Of a DNA stretch of 64,000 nucleotides, positions 44,214-53,396 are shown one piece after another (position 1 is the first letter of the stretch; each line of letters begins with the position of its first letter). This DNA comes from Allobosea sp. BH3 (GTDB lineage: Bacteria; Pseudomonadota; Alphaproteobacteria; Rhizobiales; Beijerinckiaceae): positions 992,001 to 1,056,000 of the forward strand of contig NZ_JAIMCA010000001.1 of the NCBI RefSeq assembly GCF_025499465.1. The letters are read 5' to 3'. The translations under genes and the position numbers were made by a program. Below the pieces are notes generated by a model. The model made no database searches and was not told where the DNA came from. It saw only the letters and a list, made by a program, of their open reading frames with translations.

Positions 44214-45446
44214 TCACTTCTTCGACCAGACGGCCTCGCTCATCGCGAGATCCGGCGGATAGACGGTGTTCGGAATGCCATTCTGCCACTGCAGGATGGT
44301 CAGCCCCGCATCGACGCGCCGGCCCTTGTCGTCGAACTTGATCAGGCCGCCCGGGTAGTACTTGGAGGGGCCGAGATCGAGCGTGCGCAGCGCCTCCGCC
44401 ACGGCCGCCTTGTCGGCCTTGCCGGACTTCTCGAGCGCCGCGGCGATGACCCACATATCGGCATAGGTCGAGATCGCGTTCTGGGTCATCCAGGGCTCGT
44501 TGTACTTGCTCTTCAGCTCGGCGATCAGCTTCTCGTGGCCCTTCGAGCCCCAGCTTCCGACGCAGCTCATCACGCCCTGCAGCAACTCCGGGCTCATCGT
44601 GCGCAGCATCTCCGGCTCGGCGATGGCGATGCCGAAGGAGACGGTCGGGATGCGGGCCTGGCCGAGGCCGAACTCGTTCATCTTCTCCAGCACCAGCTTG
44701 GCGTCGGAGATCACCGTCGGCAGGAAGAAGAGCAGGTCCGGACGGGTGGCGCGCACCTTCTGGACCAGCGGCGTGGCGTCGGAGAGCGGCGGGGTGAAGG
44801 TTTCGTCGACGACGAGGTTGAGACCGTGCTCCTTCAGCAGCCCTTCGCGCATCGGCTTGACCGACGCGACGGAGGCACCGGTGTTGTCGGTGATGATCGC
44901 GACGGTCTTCGGCTTCTGGCCGGTCGCCTTCTCGGCGACCTGCATCATCACCGGCAGGCACTGACGCGCCTGCGAGGCGGCCGTCGCCGAGGTCTGGAAG
45001 ACGTATTTGAAGCCGCGGTCGGTGATGAGGTCGGAATAGGAGAGCGTCAGCACCGGCAGCTCGGCGCGCTCGGTCACCTCCGTCACGGCCAGCGTGAAGG
45101 AGGAGAGATAGGCGCCGCTGGCGGCGACGAGGTCGGTCTCCTGCGCGACCATGCGCTGCGCCGCGTTCTTCGCCTTCTCGACCGTGTCGCCGGAATCGAG
45201 CAGCACGAGCTTGAGCTTGGCGCCGCCCAGCGCCTTGATGCCGCCCAGGGCGTTGATGTGCTCGATGGCCATCTCCGCGCCCATCTTCATCACCTGGCCG
45301 GGGCGCGCGTAGAGGCCGGAAAGCGGCACCAGCAGCCCGACCTTCACCTCGGCCGGGTTCTGCGCCTGGGCCGGGCCGGCCAGTCCGAGCGCGGCGAGCG
45401 CTCCGATGCCGAACACGCCTGCGGAAACTATCCTTCTCGTTGTCAT
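44214..45446 (-). CDS. Branched-chain-type ABC transporter substrate-binding protein
   Basis: A 410-residue periplasmic binding protein with a signal peptide (basic TTRR, hydrophobic core, AQAQ cleavage region) and mature start VKVGLLVPLSGLYARPGQ. It belongs to the peripla_BP_6 group. In this operon the binding protein comes last of the transporter genes, after livF, unlike the first liv operon. ATG 45446 is chosen by the signal peptide and the ggagga upstream. Confidence 0.92.
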   Translation of the reverse strand: MTTRRIVSAGVFGIGALAALGLAGPAQAQNPAEVKVGLLVPLSGLYARPGQVMKMGAEMAIEHINALGGIKALGGAKLKLVLLDSGDTVEKAKNAAQRMVAQETDLVAASGAYLSSFTLAVTEVTERAELPVLTLSYSDLITDRGFKYVFQTSATAASQARQCLPVMMQVAEKATGQKPKTVAIITDNTGASVASVKPMREGLLKEHGLNLVVDETFTPPLSDATPLVQKVRATRPDLLFFLPTVISDAKLVLEKMNEFGLGQARIPTVSFGIAIAEPEMLRTMSPELLQGVMSCVGSWGSKGHEKLIAELKSKYNEPWMTQNAISTYADMWVIAAALEKSGKADKAAVAEALRTLDLGPSKYYPGGLIKFDDKGRRVDAGLTILQWQNGIPNTVYPPDLAMSEAVWSKK

Positions 45447-45505
45447 TCTGGTCTCCTCCGATGTTGCGCCGCTGTGGCCGCGGCTTTTTTGAATGCGGTG
45501 ATGGC

Positions 45506-46213
45506 TCACATGCCGAGATAGGCCTTGCGGACGCGGTCGTCGGCGCGCAGCGTCCGGTTGTCGCCCTCAAGCGCGACACGGCCGGCCTCGAGCACATAGC
45601 CGTGGTCGGCGGATTCGAGCGCCTCGGCGACGCGCTGCTCGACGAGCAGGATGGTCAGCCCCGTATCGCGCCGGATCTCGATCAGCTTGTCGAAGATGAA
45701 GTCCGCGATCGCCGGCGCGAGGCCCATCGAAGGCTCGTCCAGCATCAGGAGCTTCGGCGAGGACGCCAGCCCCCGGCCGATCGCGACCATCTGCTGCTCG
45801 CCACCGGAGAGCGTACCGGCGAGCTGGGCGCGCCGGTCCGCCAGCACCGGCAGCCAGGCGAAGATCTGCTCGATATTGCGCTTCCAGCCGCGCCGCCCGG
45901 CTTCCGTGTAGGCGCCCATCTCAAGGTTCTCGAGCACGCTGAGCGAGGGGAAGACCTGCCGGTGCTCGGGCACATGGGCGATGCCGAGATGCGCGCGGCC
46001 GGCGGGCGGCACGGTCGAGAGATCGATGCCCTCGAAGGTGATGCGCCCGGCACGCGGCTGGACGATGCCCGAGATCGTCTTGAACAGCGTCGTCTTGCCG
46101 GCGCCGTTGGGGCCGACGACCGCGACGAACTGCCCGGCATCGACCGAGAGCGAGACGCCCTGCAGGACGGGGATGGCCGAATAGCCGGCCAGGACGTTCT
46201 CAAGCCTGAGCAT
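45506..46213 (-). CDS. livF: Branched-chain-type ABC transporter ATP-binding protein (LivF)
   Basis: A 235-residue ATPase with Walker A GPNGAGKTT, signature LSGGEQQM and Walker B LLMLDEPSMGLAP; VEQRVAEAL follows as in LivF. It overlaps the end of the fused permease-ATPase gene by 14 bases. It would form the ATPase pair with the C-terminal domain of that fusion. Confidence 0.93.
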   Translation of the reverse strand: MLRLENVLAGYSAIPVLQGVSLSVDAGQFVAVVGPNGAGKTTLFKTISGIVQPRAGRITFEGIDLSTVPPAGRAHLGIAHVPEHRQVFPSLSVLENLEMGAYTEAGRRGWKRNIEQIFAWLPVLADRRAQLAGTLSGGEQQMVAIGRGLASSPKLLMLDEPSMGLAPAIADFIFDKLIEIRRDTGLTILLVEQRVAEALESADHGYVLEAGRVALEGDNRTLRADDRVRKAYLGM

Positions 46214-47966
46214 CGGCCACCCATTTCTTGCCGAGATAGGCCTCGATGACGCGCGGATCGCGCGTGACCGCCTCCGGTTCGCCGTCGACGAGGACGGCGC
46301 CGTGGTCGAGGACGAGGAAATGATCTACGAGCTTCACCATCGCCTGCATCGTGTGCTCGATGATCACGATGGTGATCGCCTCGCCGGCGAGCCGGCGGAT
46401 CACGGCGACGACCTCGTCCGCCTCGCCATGGCCGAGGCCGGCCAGCGTCTCGTCGAGCAGGAGCAGCTTCGGCCGGCCGGCGAGCGCCCGCGCCAGCTCC
46501 ATCAGCCGCAGCTCCTTGGTGGTCAGCTCGCTCGCGAGCCTGTCCGCCACGGCGCTCAGGCCGACCCGCGCCACCGCTTCAGCCGCGAAGCGCTTCGCCT
46601 CCGCGTCGTCCTTCGTCGCGACATAGGCGCCGACCACGACGTTCTCCGCGACCGACATCCGCATGAACGGGCGCATGACCTGGAAGGTGCGGCCGACGCC
46701 GAGCGCGCAGAGCCGGTGCGGCTTCATGCCCGTCGTGACCTCGCCATAGACCTTCACCTCGCCCTCATCGGGCTTGATGAAGCCGTTGAGCAGGTTGAAC
46801 AGGGTCGTCTTGCCGGCGCCGTTCGGGCCGATGATGCCGAGGATCGCGCCCTCCGGGACATCGAAGGAGATGTCTTGGTTCGCCTTCAGCCCGCCGAAGG
46901 ATTTCGAGATGCCGCGCACGCTCATCGCGACGGGCGCCTCCGGTCCCGGACGGCTGCGCGGCCCGGCCGTCGAGGCGGGTGTGGCTACGGCTGCATCGAG
47001 CGTCCTGGCGGGAACCGCGCGGCGCTTCGTCAGCCGGTCGCGCACCTTCCAGTAGACGCCCTCCGGCGCGATCAGGATGACGCCGATGATGGCGAGGCCG
47101 TAGATCACGCCCTGGATGCCCGGGAAGCGCGCACCGAGCTCCGCATGCAGGATCTCGCCGACCGGGATCAGGAAGGCGGCGCCGATGACAGGCCCCCAGA
47201 CGCTGCCGATGCCGCCGAACATGGTGACGGTGAGCGCCTGCGCCGAGACGAGCATGCCGAAGACGGAAGGCGGCGTGACCACCAGCAGGACGACCGCGTA
47301 GAAACCGCCGACCATGCCGGCGATGGCGCCGGAGACGACGATGGCCTTCAGCTTCCACGACAGGGTGTCGATGCCCGCCGCTTCCGCCGCCGCCTCGTTC
47401 TGCTTGATCGCCAGCAGGGCCCGGCCGAAGCGCGAGCGCTCTACGAACAGCGAGAAGGCCATCACCGCGAAGAGCAGCACCAGCGCCAGCAGGGTGTAGA
47501 CCCTGTGGTCGGAGAACTGCATGTAGGCGGCCGGGTTCTCGCGCTTGATCGGCAGCGTGAGCTCCTGATAGCCGAGCCATTCGAAGACGTAGAGCAGCGC
47601 CAGCGGGTAGGCGAGCATGGCGAGCGCGAAATAGTGTCCGCGCAGCCGGAAGGTCGGGAAACCGATGGCGAGGCCGGCAAGCCCCCCGACCAGCGCCGAG
47701 ACCGGGATCATCAGCCAGGGCGTCACATCGAAATGGATCTGGCCGAGCGCCGTGGTGTAGGCGCCAAGCCCGAAGAAGGCGGCATGGCCGAAGGAGACCA
47801 GCCCGGTATAGCCGGAGAGCAGGTTCCAGGAGAGGCCGAAGCAGGCCCAGACCAGGACCAGCGTCAGCATGAGCTGGTAGTAGGAATTCGTGACCAGCAG
47901 CGACAGCACGGCATACGCGAGGACGAAGCCGAAGACCGGAAGGAGGGCGCGCAGGCTCATCGTCAC
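46200..47966 (-). CDS. Fused LivM permease - LivG ATPase
   Basis: One continuous 588-residue frame. The first ~315 residues are a LivM permease (WACFGLSWNLLSGYTGLVSFGHAAFFGLGAY, LLAIKQNEAAAEAAGID coupling loop). A basic and Ala/Pro-rich linker (about 315-345) leads to a complete LivG ATPase: MSVRGISKSFGGLKA, Walker A GPNGAGKTT, Walker B LLLLDETLAGLG, and VIIEHTMQAM. No stop or frameshift is seen at the junction. Such fusions occur in some proteobacterial liv systems. It overlaps livH by four bases. Confidence 0.92.
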   Translation of the reverse strand: MTMSLRALLPVFGFVLAYAVLSLLVTNSYYQLMLTLVLVWACFGLSWNLLSGYTGLVSFGHAAFFGLGAYTTALGQIHFDVTPWLMIPVSALVGGLAGLAIGFPTFRLRGHYFALAMLAYPLALLYVFEWLGYQELTLPIKRENPAAYMQFSDHRVYTLLALVLLFAVMAFSLFVERSRFGRALLAIKQNEAAAEAAGIDTLSWKLKAIVVSGAIAGMVGGFYAVVLLVVTPPSVFGMLVSAQALTVTMFGGIGSVWGPVIGAAFLIPVGEILHAELGARFPGIQGVIYGLAIIGVILIAPEGVYWKVRDRLTKRRAVPARTLDAAVATPASTAGPRSRPGPEAPVAMSVRGISKSFGGLKANQDISFDVPEGAILGIIGPNGAGKTTLFNLLNGFIKPDEGEVKVYGEVTTGMKPHRLCALGVGRTFQVMRPFMRMSVAENVVVGAYVATKDDAEAKRFAAEAVARVGLSAVADRLASELTTKELRLMELARALAGRPKLLLLDETLAGLGHGEADEVVAVIRRLAGEAITIVIIEHTMQAMVKLVDHFLVLDHGAVLVDGEPEAVTRDPRVIEAYLGKKWVADAQA

Positions 47967-48916
47967 GTCCTCTCGACCACGCGCCCGAAGAAGCCCTGCG
48001 GCCTCAGGAACACGATCAGCAGGAAGACGACGAAGATCGCGGCGTTCTGGAGCTGCGTCGGCAGGATGAGCGTCGAGAGCTGCTGCACGAGGCCGATCGT
48101 CATGCCGCCCCAGAAGGCGCCGATGATCGAGCCCATGCCACCGAGCACCACGCCGGCGTACATGACGATGACGTATTCGAGCCCGATATAGGGCTGGAAG
48201 GGGTAGTTGGTGGCGAGCAGCCCGCCCGCAATGCCGGTGATGCCGACGCCGAGCGCGAAGGCGACGCGATGGGCGCGGTCGACGTCGATGCCCATATAGG
48301 TCGCCGCTTCCGGATTATCGGCAGCGGCGCGCAGCGACTTGCCGAGCCGCGAGCGCGTGATCACCAGCGCCAGTACGATGATGGTCGCGAGCGAGAACAG
48401 GGCCGCGATGCCGCGCGACTTGTTGACGAAGACGCTGACGAAGTCGCCCCAGAGCGGCCCGACCTCCCAGGCGCTGCTGGACAGGGGCGTGCGGATCGAA
48501 TGCAGCTCGGAGCCGAACAGCATCTGGCCGCCGTTCTGGATCACCAGCGCGATGCCGAGCGTCAGGATGAGCTGCGCATAATGCCCTTCGCCTTCCAACT
48601 GCGCCGTGCGCGTGCCGGTGACGCGGGCGATCAGCGTCTTGTGGACGGCATAGCCGAACAGGAAGAGCAGCGGCCCGGCCAGCACGATCGCGAGATAGGG
48701 GCCGCCATAGCTGCCGGCGACCGCCTGGATGCCGAGCGCGCCGAACAGGAAGTAGGCGGCATACATGCCGAGCATCATGAAGTCGCCATGGGCGAAGTTG
48801 ATCACCCGCATGACGCCGAAGATCAGGCCGAGGCCGACGCACATCAGGCCGTAGATCGCGCCGGCGAGCAGGCCAGCCGCCAGCGCCTGCAGGATATTCT
48901 CGACGAGCTGCGTCAT
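47963..48916 (-). CDS. livH: Branched-chain-type ABC transporter permease (LivH)
   Basis: A 317-residue permease with LivH hallmarks: GLMCVGLGLIFGVMRVINFAHGDFMML at the start and VLGGMGSIIGAFWGGMTIG near the C-terminus. It is the first transporter gene of the second liv operon, following MmgE/PrpD by 127 bases, and it is coupled to the fusion gene. Confidence 0.92.
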   Translation of the reverse strand: MTQLVENILQALAAGLLAGAIYGLMCVGLGLIFGVMRVINFAHGDFMMLGMYAAYFLFGALGIQAVAGSYGGPYLAIVLAGPLLFLFGYAVHKTLIARVTGTRTAQLEGEGHYAQLILTLGIALVIQNGGQMLFGSELHSIRTPLSSSAWEVGPLWGDFVSVFVNKSRGIAALFSLATIIVLALVITRSRLGKSLRAAADNPEAATYMGIDVDRAHRVAFALGVGITGIAGGLLATNYPFQPYIGLEYVIVMYAGVVLGGMGSIIGAFWGGMTIGLVQQLSTLILPTQLQNAAIFVVFLLIVFLRPQGFFGRVVERT

Positions 48917-49043
48917 GCTGCGGCTCCCCGGCCGCCGGCTCGCGCCGTCGCCTCACTCCCGGTCGTCATGTCTCGCTCCCCGTGTCGTTCCCGCCGGATC
49001 TTGCGTCCGGCCTTTGGTGCCGCGCCGTCTCCGGCGCGTCGTC

Positions 49044-50453
49044 TCAAACCCTCGCGGCGCGGCGTCCGCGCGCGAGCGTGCCGGGTTCCCCCGGCGTGCA
49101 CAGCCGGGCGATCCGGCCGGAATCCTCGAGCTTCTCCAGCCCGTCGATCAGCGCCTCAATCTCGTCGGCGCGACGCAGGCCCAGCCGCTCGCCCGCCGCG
49201 GCGCGAAAGCGCGCCCGGATCTCGGATTCGGTCGCCGGCACGACATCGTCGAGCCGGTGGTTGATGCGCGTGCCGTTGCGTAGCGTGACCGAAACCTCAG
49301 CGCCCTGGCGGGCCGGGAAGGCGGCATCGAAGCGCTCGTCGCGCCTCAGCTTCGCGAGGCGGGCGAGCCGGAGCACGGCGGGCTCGTCGAGCCGGGCATA
49401 GTTCGCCTCCTCGACCGTGCCGCGCACCAGCGCGGCGGCCACCCCGTACTGGATGCTCATCTTGGCCTGGAGGGCCCGTGCGAAGGGGCCGGAGAAGTCG
49501 CAGCCGGGATAGCGGATCGCGGCATTCGGCAGGTCGATCGCCAGCGTCTCGATCTCCGCCGGATTCTCGATCTCGCTCGCGACGCGGATGGCGGCCTGGC
49601 AGGCAGTCTGCGCGAAATTGCAGGCCGGAACCGGCTTGTTGTAGACGGCGGCGATCTCCGCCGTGCCATCCGAGAAGAGCGCGACCGGCATGCGCGGCGG
49701 CCCGCGCCGGAAAGCGGCGAAGAGCCCGGCCTCCCCTTCGAGAATATCCTCGCTGGCATAGGCGCCGGCGAGTGCGAGATCGACGGCGGTGATCGCGCTG
49801 CGGGCCGCGAAGCCGGGGTGGAAATACATATCCGAGGCGCCGGCCTGCGGCCACTGGTTGAGCCCACTGGAGGTGTTCGCGGCGAAGCCCAGCGCGGCGA
49901 CGGCCTGATCCTCGGAGAGGCCGAGCAGCACGGCGCCACCGAGCGCTCCCCCCAGCGGACCGACCGTTCCCGTCGGCCGGAACAACCGCGCGAGATCGGC
50001 ATCGAACAGCGCGCGCCCCAGCCGCGCTCCGCATTCATAGCCGACGAGCGCGCCCTTCAGCAGCGCAGCGCCGGAGGCGCCGCGTTCCTGCGCCAGAGCG
50101 AGCAGCGTCGGCCAGATCACCACGCCATGATGCGTGATGCTGCCGGCGTGCATGTCCTCGCGGACCAGCCCATGGCCGGTCGCGCCGTTGGCGAAGGCGG
50201 CCTCGCCGGCGGCGAAGGCGCCTTCCGCCCCGACGATCGAGGCGCCGTCCTGCCGCGGCCGTGCGATGGCGCGCGCCTGCCGGCTCGGCGGCAGTTCGAA
50301 GGCCTCGAAGCAGCAGGAGAGGAAGTCGATCAGGCAGATCTTGAGCTTGGCCGCGACCTCGGGGCCGAAGGAGGAGACATCGGCGGCCAGCCCCTCACGG
50401 GCGAGCAGCCGCGTCAGCGTGGCCGGACCGGTTTCGGCGGTAGCTACTGACAT
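49044..50453 (-). CDS. MmgE/PrpD family protein (copy 1)
   Basis: A 469-residue protein of the family that includes 2-methylcitrate dehydratase and cis-aconitate decarboxylase. Blocks include ATGHGLVREDMHAGSITHHGVVIWPTLLAL, GYECGARLGRAL, and GFAANTSSGLNQWPQAG; the SDGTAEI and C-terminal GTRINHRLDD parts are as in relatives. Most bacterial members lack a proven substrate. It follows the reductase gene by 42 bases. Confidence 0.88.
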   Translation of the reverse strand: MSVATAETGPATLTRLLAREGLAADVSSFGPEVAAKLKICLIDFLSCCFEAFELPPSRQARAIARPRQDGASIVGAEGAFAAGEAAFANGATGHGLVREDMHAGSITHHGVVIWPTLLALAQERGASGAALLKGALVGYECGARLGRALFDADLARLFRPTGTVGPLGGALGGAVLLGLSEDQAVAALGFAANTSSGLNQWPQAGASDMYFHPGFAARSAITAVDLALAGAYASEDILEGEAGLFAAFRRGPPRMPVALFSDGTAEIAAVYNKPVPACNFAQTACQAAIRVASEIENPAEIETLAIDLPNAAIRYPGCDFSGPFARALQAKMSIQYGVAAALVRGTVEEANYARLDEPAVLRLARLAKLRRDERFDAAFPARQGAEVSVTLRNGTRINHRLDDVVPATESEIRARFRAAAGERLGLRRADEIEALIDGLEKLEDSGRIARLCTPGEPGTLARGRRAARV

Positions 50454-50495
50454 GCGGCGCTCCCTTCCCGATTCCAGTTCCGGCCTTGAGCCGCC

Positions 50496-51383
50496 TCAGC
50501 CTCGGATCTCGACGCCCGCCCACTCCTCCAGCACCTTGGCGATGCTGGTGAAATCGGATTGCGGCCCGAACTTCGCCTGAGTGACCGCGAGCATCTGGCG
50601 GACGGCGGCGCCGACCACCATCGGCACGCCCATGGCCTCCGCCTCGTCGACGCAGAGCCTGACGTCCTTGTAGGAAAGCCCGGTCGCAAAGCCGAAATCG
50701 AAGGTTCCGGGCAGCACCGCGCGCGGGAACTTGTCTTCCGTGGCGCTGGAGCGGCCGCTGGAGACGTTGACGATGTCGATCAGCACCTTCGCGTCGAGCC
50801 CGGCCTTGACGCCCATCGCCATCGCCTCGGAGGTGATTACCAGCGAGCATGCGGCCATCAGGTTGTTGGCGAGCTTCGCCGTCTGGGCGAGGCCCGGCTT
50901 CTCGCCGGTGAAGAAGACCTTGCCGAACACCTTCAGGAAGGGCTCGATCTCGGCGAAGGTCGGCTTCGGGCAGGAGACCATCACGGCAAGCGTGCCGCCT
51001 ACCGCGCCCTTGATGCCGCCCGAGACGGGGCAGTCGACCGCGATCTTGCCGCGCTCGGCGAGGCCGTTGGCGACGGCCACCGCAACGCCCGGCCCGGTCG
51101 TCGAGAGGTCGATCATCACGCGGCACTTCGAGCCTTCGCCAATGCCATTGGCGCCCAGCGCCACAGTGCGCACCACATCCGGCGTCGGCAGGCTCGCAAA
51201 GACGATCTCGGCGATGTCCGCGACGGCCTTGGGCGAGTCGACGATCTGCGCGCCCTTGGCGGCGAGCGCGTCGGTCGCCGCCTTCTGCGTGTCGAAGGCC
51301 ACGATCTTGTGTCCGGCATCGATGAGCCGGGACGCCATCGGGCCGCCCATGCGGCCGACGCCGACGAAGCCGAGAAGAGCCAT
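50496..51383 (-). CDS. 3-hydroxyisobutyrate dehydrogenase family NAD(P)-dependent reductase
   Basis: A 295-residue beta-hydroxyacid dehydrogenase. The Rossmann motif GFVGVGRMGGPM is at 5-16, the substrate loop DCPVSGG and the catalytic-lysine helix TAKLANNLM follow, all canonical. Members act on 3-hydroxyisobutyrate, tartronate semialdehyde, glyoxylate/succinic semialdehyde and others. It seems to be the first gene of the leftward operon to 42726. Confidence 0.92.
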   Translation of the reverse strand: MALLGFVGVGRMGGPMASRLIDAGHKIVAFDTQKAATDALAAKGAQIVDSPKAVADIAEIVFASLPTPDVVRTVALGANGIGEGSKCRVMIDLSTTGPGVAVAVANGLAERGKIAVDCPVSGGIKGAVGGTLAVMVSCPKPTFAEIEPFLKVFGKVFFTGEKPGLAQTAKLANNLMAACSLVITSEAMAMGVKAGLDAKVLIDIVNVSSGRSSATEDKFPRAVLPGTFDFGFATGLSYKDVRLCVDEAEAMGVPMVVGAAVRQMLAVTQAKFGPQSDFTSIAKVLEEWAGVEIRG

Positions 51384-51514
51384 CCTTGTATTCCTCTGAT
51401 GCGACGGGCGCTGCCGGCCCGGCGTCTTGCTTGATTGAGGCGAGGTTAGCGAAGCCGTGCAGCCAGCGGCATCGCCAAGGGTGGAATATCAGTCATGACG
51501 ATCCCGGCAGCGGG

Positions 51515-52444
51515 TCAGCGTCCACGCGGCAGCCAGAGCCCCTGCTCGGTCAGGGACTTGACCTCCTGGCGGACCATCGCGACCAGCGAGCGCATCGCCG
51601 GGGTGGTCGGCCGCTGGCTCGACGTGGCGAGGATGAGCTGGCGCGTGATGCCGGGCTCGACGATGCGCCAGGCGCGCATCCGGCCTTCCTGCACGCGGGC
51701 ATGGGCGGTCGAATAGGACAGGATCGTGTAGCCGACGCCCTTCTCGACGAGCCCGAGCGTCGAGGGCATGGCCTCCACCTCGATGTCGATGCGCGGAACG
51801 ATCCCCGCCTCGCCGAGCATCGAGTCGATCAGCATGCGCAGGCCGTGCGGCCGGGCGGGCAGGATCAGCGGGATATCCGAGAGCAGGCGCGCGGGAATCG
51901 ACTCGCCGTCCGGAACCGGCCCGCCGGTTGGCGGGCCGAGCAGGAAGAGCTCGTCGGTCAACAGCGGCTCGGCCCTGAGGCTGCCGGTGCGCGGCGCGTT
52001 GTAGAGCACCGCGACGTCGATCTTGCCGGTCAGCAGCCATTCCAGCACATGGCCGCTGAAGCCTTCCATCACGCGCAGCGAGATCAGCGGAAAGGCCTCG
52101 CGGAAATGCTGGACCAGCGGCACGGTCAGCACGATGCCGACCGAGGGCGGCAGGCCGATCACGATGGTGCCGCGCGGACTGGAACGAAGCGCCGTGACTT
52201 CGCTCGCAGCGCGGCCGACGGTGTCGACCACCTCCTTGGCGTATTGGTTCAGCACCTTGCCGGCCTCGGTCAGCACGGTGCCACGGCCGTTGCGGTAGAA
52301 CAGCTCGACGCCGAGCTCCTGCTCCAGCGCCTTGATCTGCCGGCTGAGCACGGGCTGCGCCACGCCCAGCACCCCCGCCGAGCGCGAGAAGCTGCCGAAC
52401 TCGGCCAACGTCGAGAAAGCCTTGAGCTGCTTGAGATCGATCAT
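51515..52444 (-). CDS. LysR family transcriptional regulator
   Basis: A 309-residue LysR protein. The helix-turn-helix is LKAFSTLAEFGSFSRSAGVLGVAQPVLSRQIKALEQE (first 45 residues) and the effector domain starts at RGTIVIGLPPSVG. This form resembles Nac/Cbl/TcuR-like regulators. It lies upstream of and on the same strand as the reductase operon, 131 bases away, and divergent from an SDR gene; either could be a target. Confidence 0.92.
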   Translation of the reverse strand: MIDLKQLKAFSTLAEFGSFSRSAGVLGVAQPVLSRQIKALEQELGVELFYRNGRGTVLTEAGKVLNQYAKEVVDTVGRAASEVTALRSSPRGTIVIGLPPSVGIVLTVPLVQHFREAFPLISLRVMEGFSGHVLEWLLTGKIDVAVLYNAPRTGSLRAEPLLTDELFLLGPPTGGPVPDGESIPARLLSDIPLILPARPHGLRMLIDSMLGEAGIVPRIDIEVEAMPSTLGLVEKGVGYTILSYSTAHARVQEGRMRAWRIVEPGITRQLILATSSQRPTTPAMRSLVAMVRQEVKSLTEQGLWLPRGR

Positions 52445-52590
52445 CCCGCGCTCCCGCCCCGGACCGATCCGGCATAACAGCTAGCACGCCCGCGACGGCG
52501 GACAAGCCGGGCGCGGCTGTGCCACCCTCCCGACCAAACAAGATTTTGGAGCGCCCCGCCATGCGAGCGGCCGCGCCGAGGGAGATAACG

Positions 52591-53331
52591 ATGACGATCG
52601 AGCACACCCGCACCGTCCTGCTGACCGGCGCCGCCGGCGGCCTGGGAGCCGCCTTCGCGCGCGCGCTGGTCGCCAGCGGCCGCCGCGTCGTGCTGGTCGA
52701 TCGCAACCGGGAGAAGCTCGAGGCGCTGGCAGCCGAGCTCGGTCCTTCGACCCACCCGGTGCTCCTCGACATCAGCGACGCTGCCGCGGTCGACGCCCTG
52801 CCCTCTCGCATTCCGGCCGAATTCCAGCCGATCGACGTCCTCTTCAACAATGCCGGCCACGACATCGGCGGGCGCACACCCTTCGCCGAGGGCTCGCCCG
52901 ACGACTGGACCGCGATCATCGAGACCAACCTGATCGGGCTGATGCGCATGACCCGCGCCTTCCTGCCCGCGATGGTGGCGCGCAACCACGGCCACATCCT
53001 CAATATCGCTTCGATCAACGCGGTGCGGATCGTACCGGACATGGCGGCCTACAGCACCAGCAAGGCCGGCGTGCACATGTTCACGCAGACGCTGCGCGGC
53101 GAGCTGGCGGAAACGGCCATCCGGGTCACGGAATTCCAGCCGGGCCTCGTTCGGACCGGCATCATCCTGACCCGCTACCGCGGCGACGAGGCCAAGGCGA
53201 AGGCCTATTTCGACCAGTTCGAGATGGCGATGGACCCAGAGGACGTGGCGCGCTGCGCGATCTTCGCCCTCGACCAGCCGCCGCACATGCAGATCGCCGA
53301 GATGATGATGCTGCCGGTGAACCGGTACTGA
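52591..53331 (+). CDS. SDR family NAD(P)-dependent oxidoreductase
   Basis: A 246-residue short-chain dehydrogenase: TGAAGGLGAAFARAL cofactor motif, NNAGHDIGG, catalytic Ser in NIASIN and YSTSK. The length, NVRTGI-like loop and MLPVNRY ending fit the YdfG/3-hydroxy acid dehydrogenase group. gagggaga precedes ATG 52591. Divergent from LysR, convergent with the TctC-type gene. Confidence 0.92.
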   Translation: MTIEHTRTVLLTGAAGGLGAAFARALVASGRRVVLVDRNREKLEALAAELGPSTHPVLLDISDAAAVDALPSRIPAEFQPIDVLFNNAGHDIGGRTPFAEGSPDDWTAIIETNLIGLMRMTRAFLPAMVARNHGHILNIASINAVRIVPDMAAYSTSKAGVHMFTQTLRGELAETAIRVTEFQPGLVRTGIILTRYRGDEAKAKAYFDQFEMAMDPEDVARCAIFALDQPPHMQIAEMMMLPVNRY

Positions 53332-53332
53332 C

Positions 53333-53372
53333 GGCGGGTGCCGGCCCGCATCCGCGCGCGCCGGCACCCGCC
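53333..53372. terminator. Bidirectional stem-loop between convergent genes
   Basis: Arms of 12 bases, ggcgggtgccgg (53333-53344) and ccggcacccgcc (53361-53372), are perfect around a 16-base loop. It lies in the 65-base gap between the convergent SDR and TctC-type genes. No U-run follows, so termination would be helped by Rho or be partial. Confidence 0.5.
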
Positions 53373-53396
53373 CGTCCCGAAAGCCGAGCATTCCCG

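Noticed and set aside
46302..48191. 629-residue open frame on the plus strand
   Set aside because: Antisense to the fused LivM-LivG gene; composition is rich in Arg, His and Gln with low complexity. Shadow of GC-rich codons.
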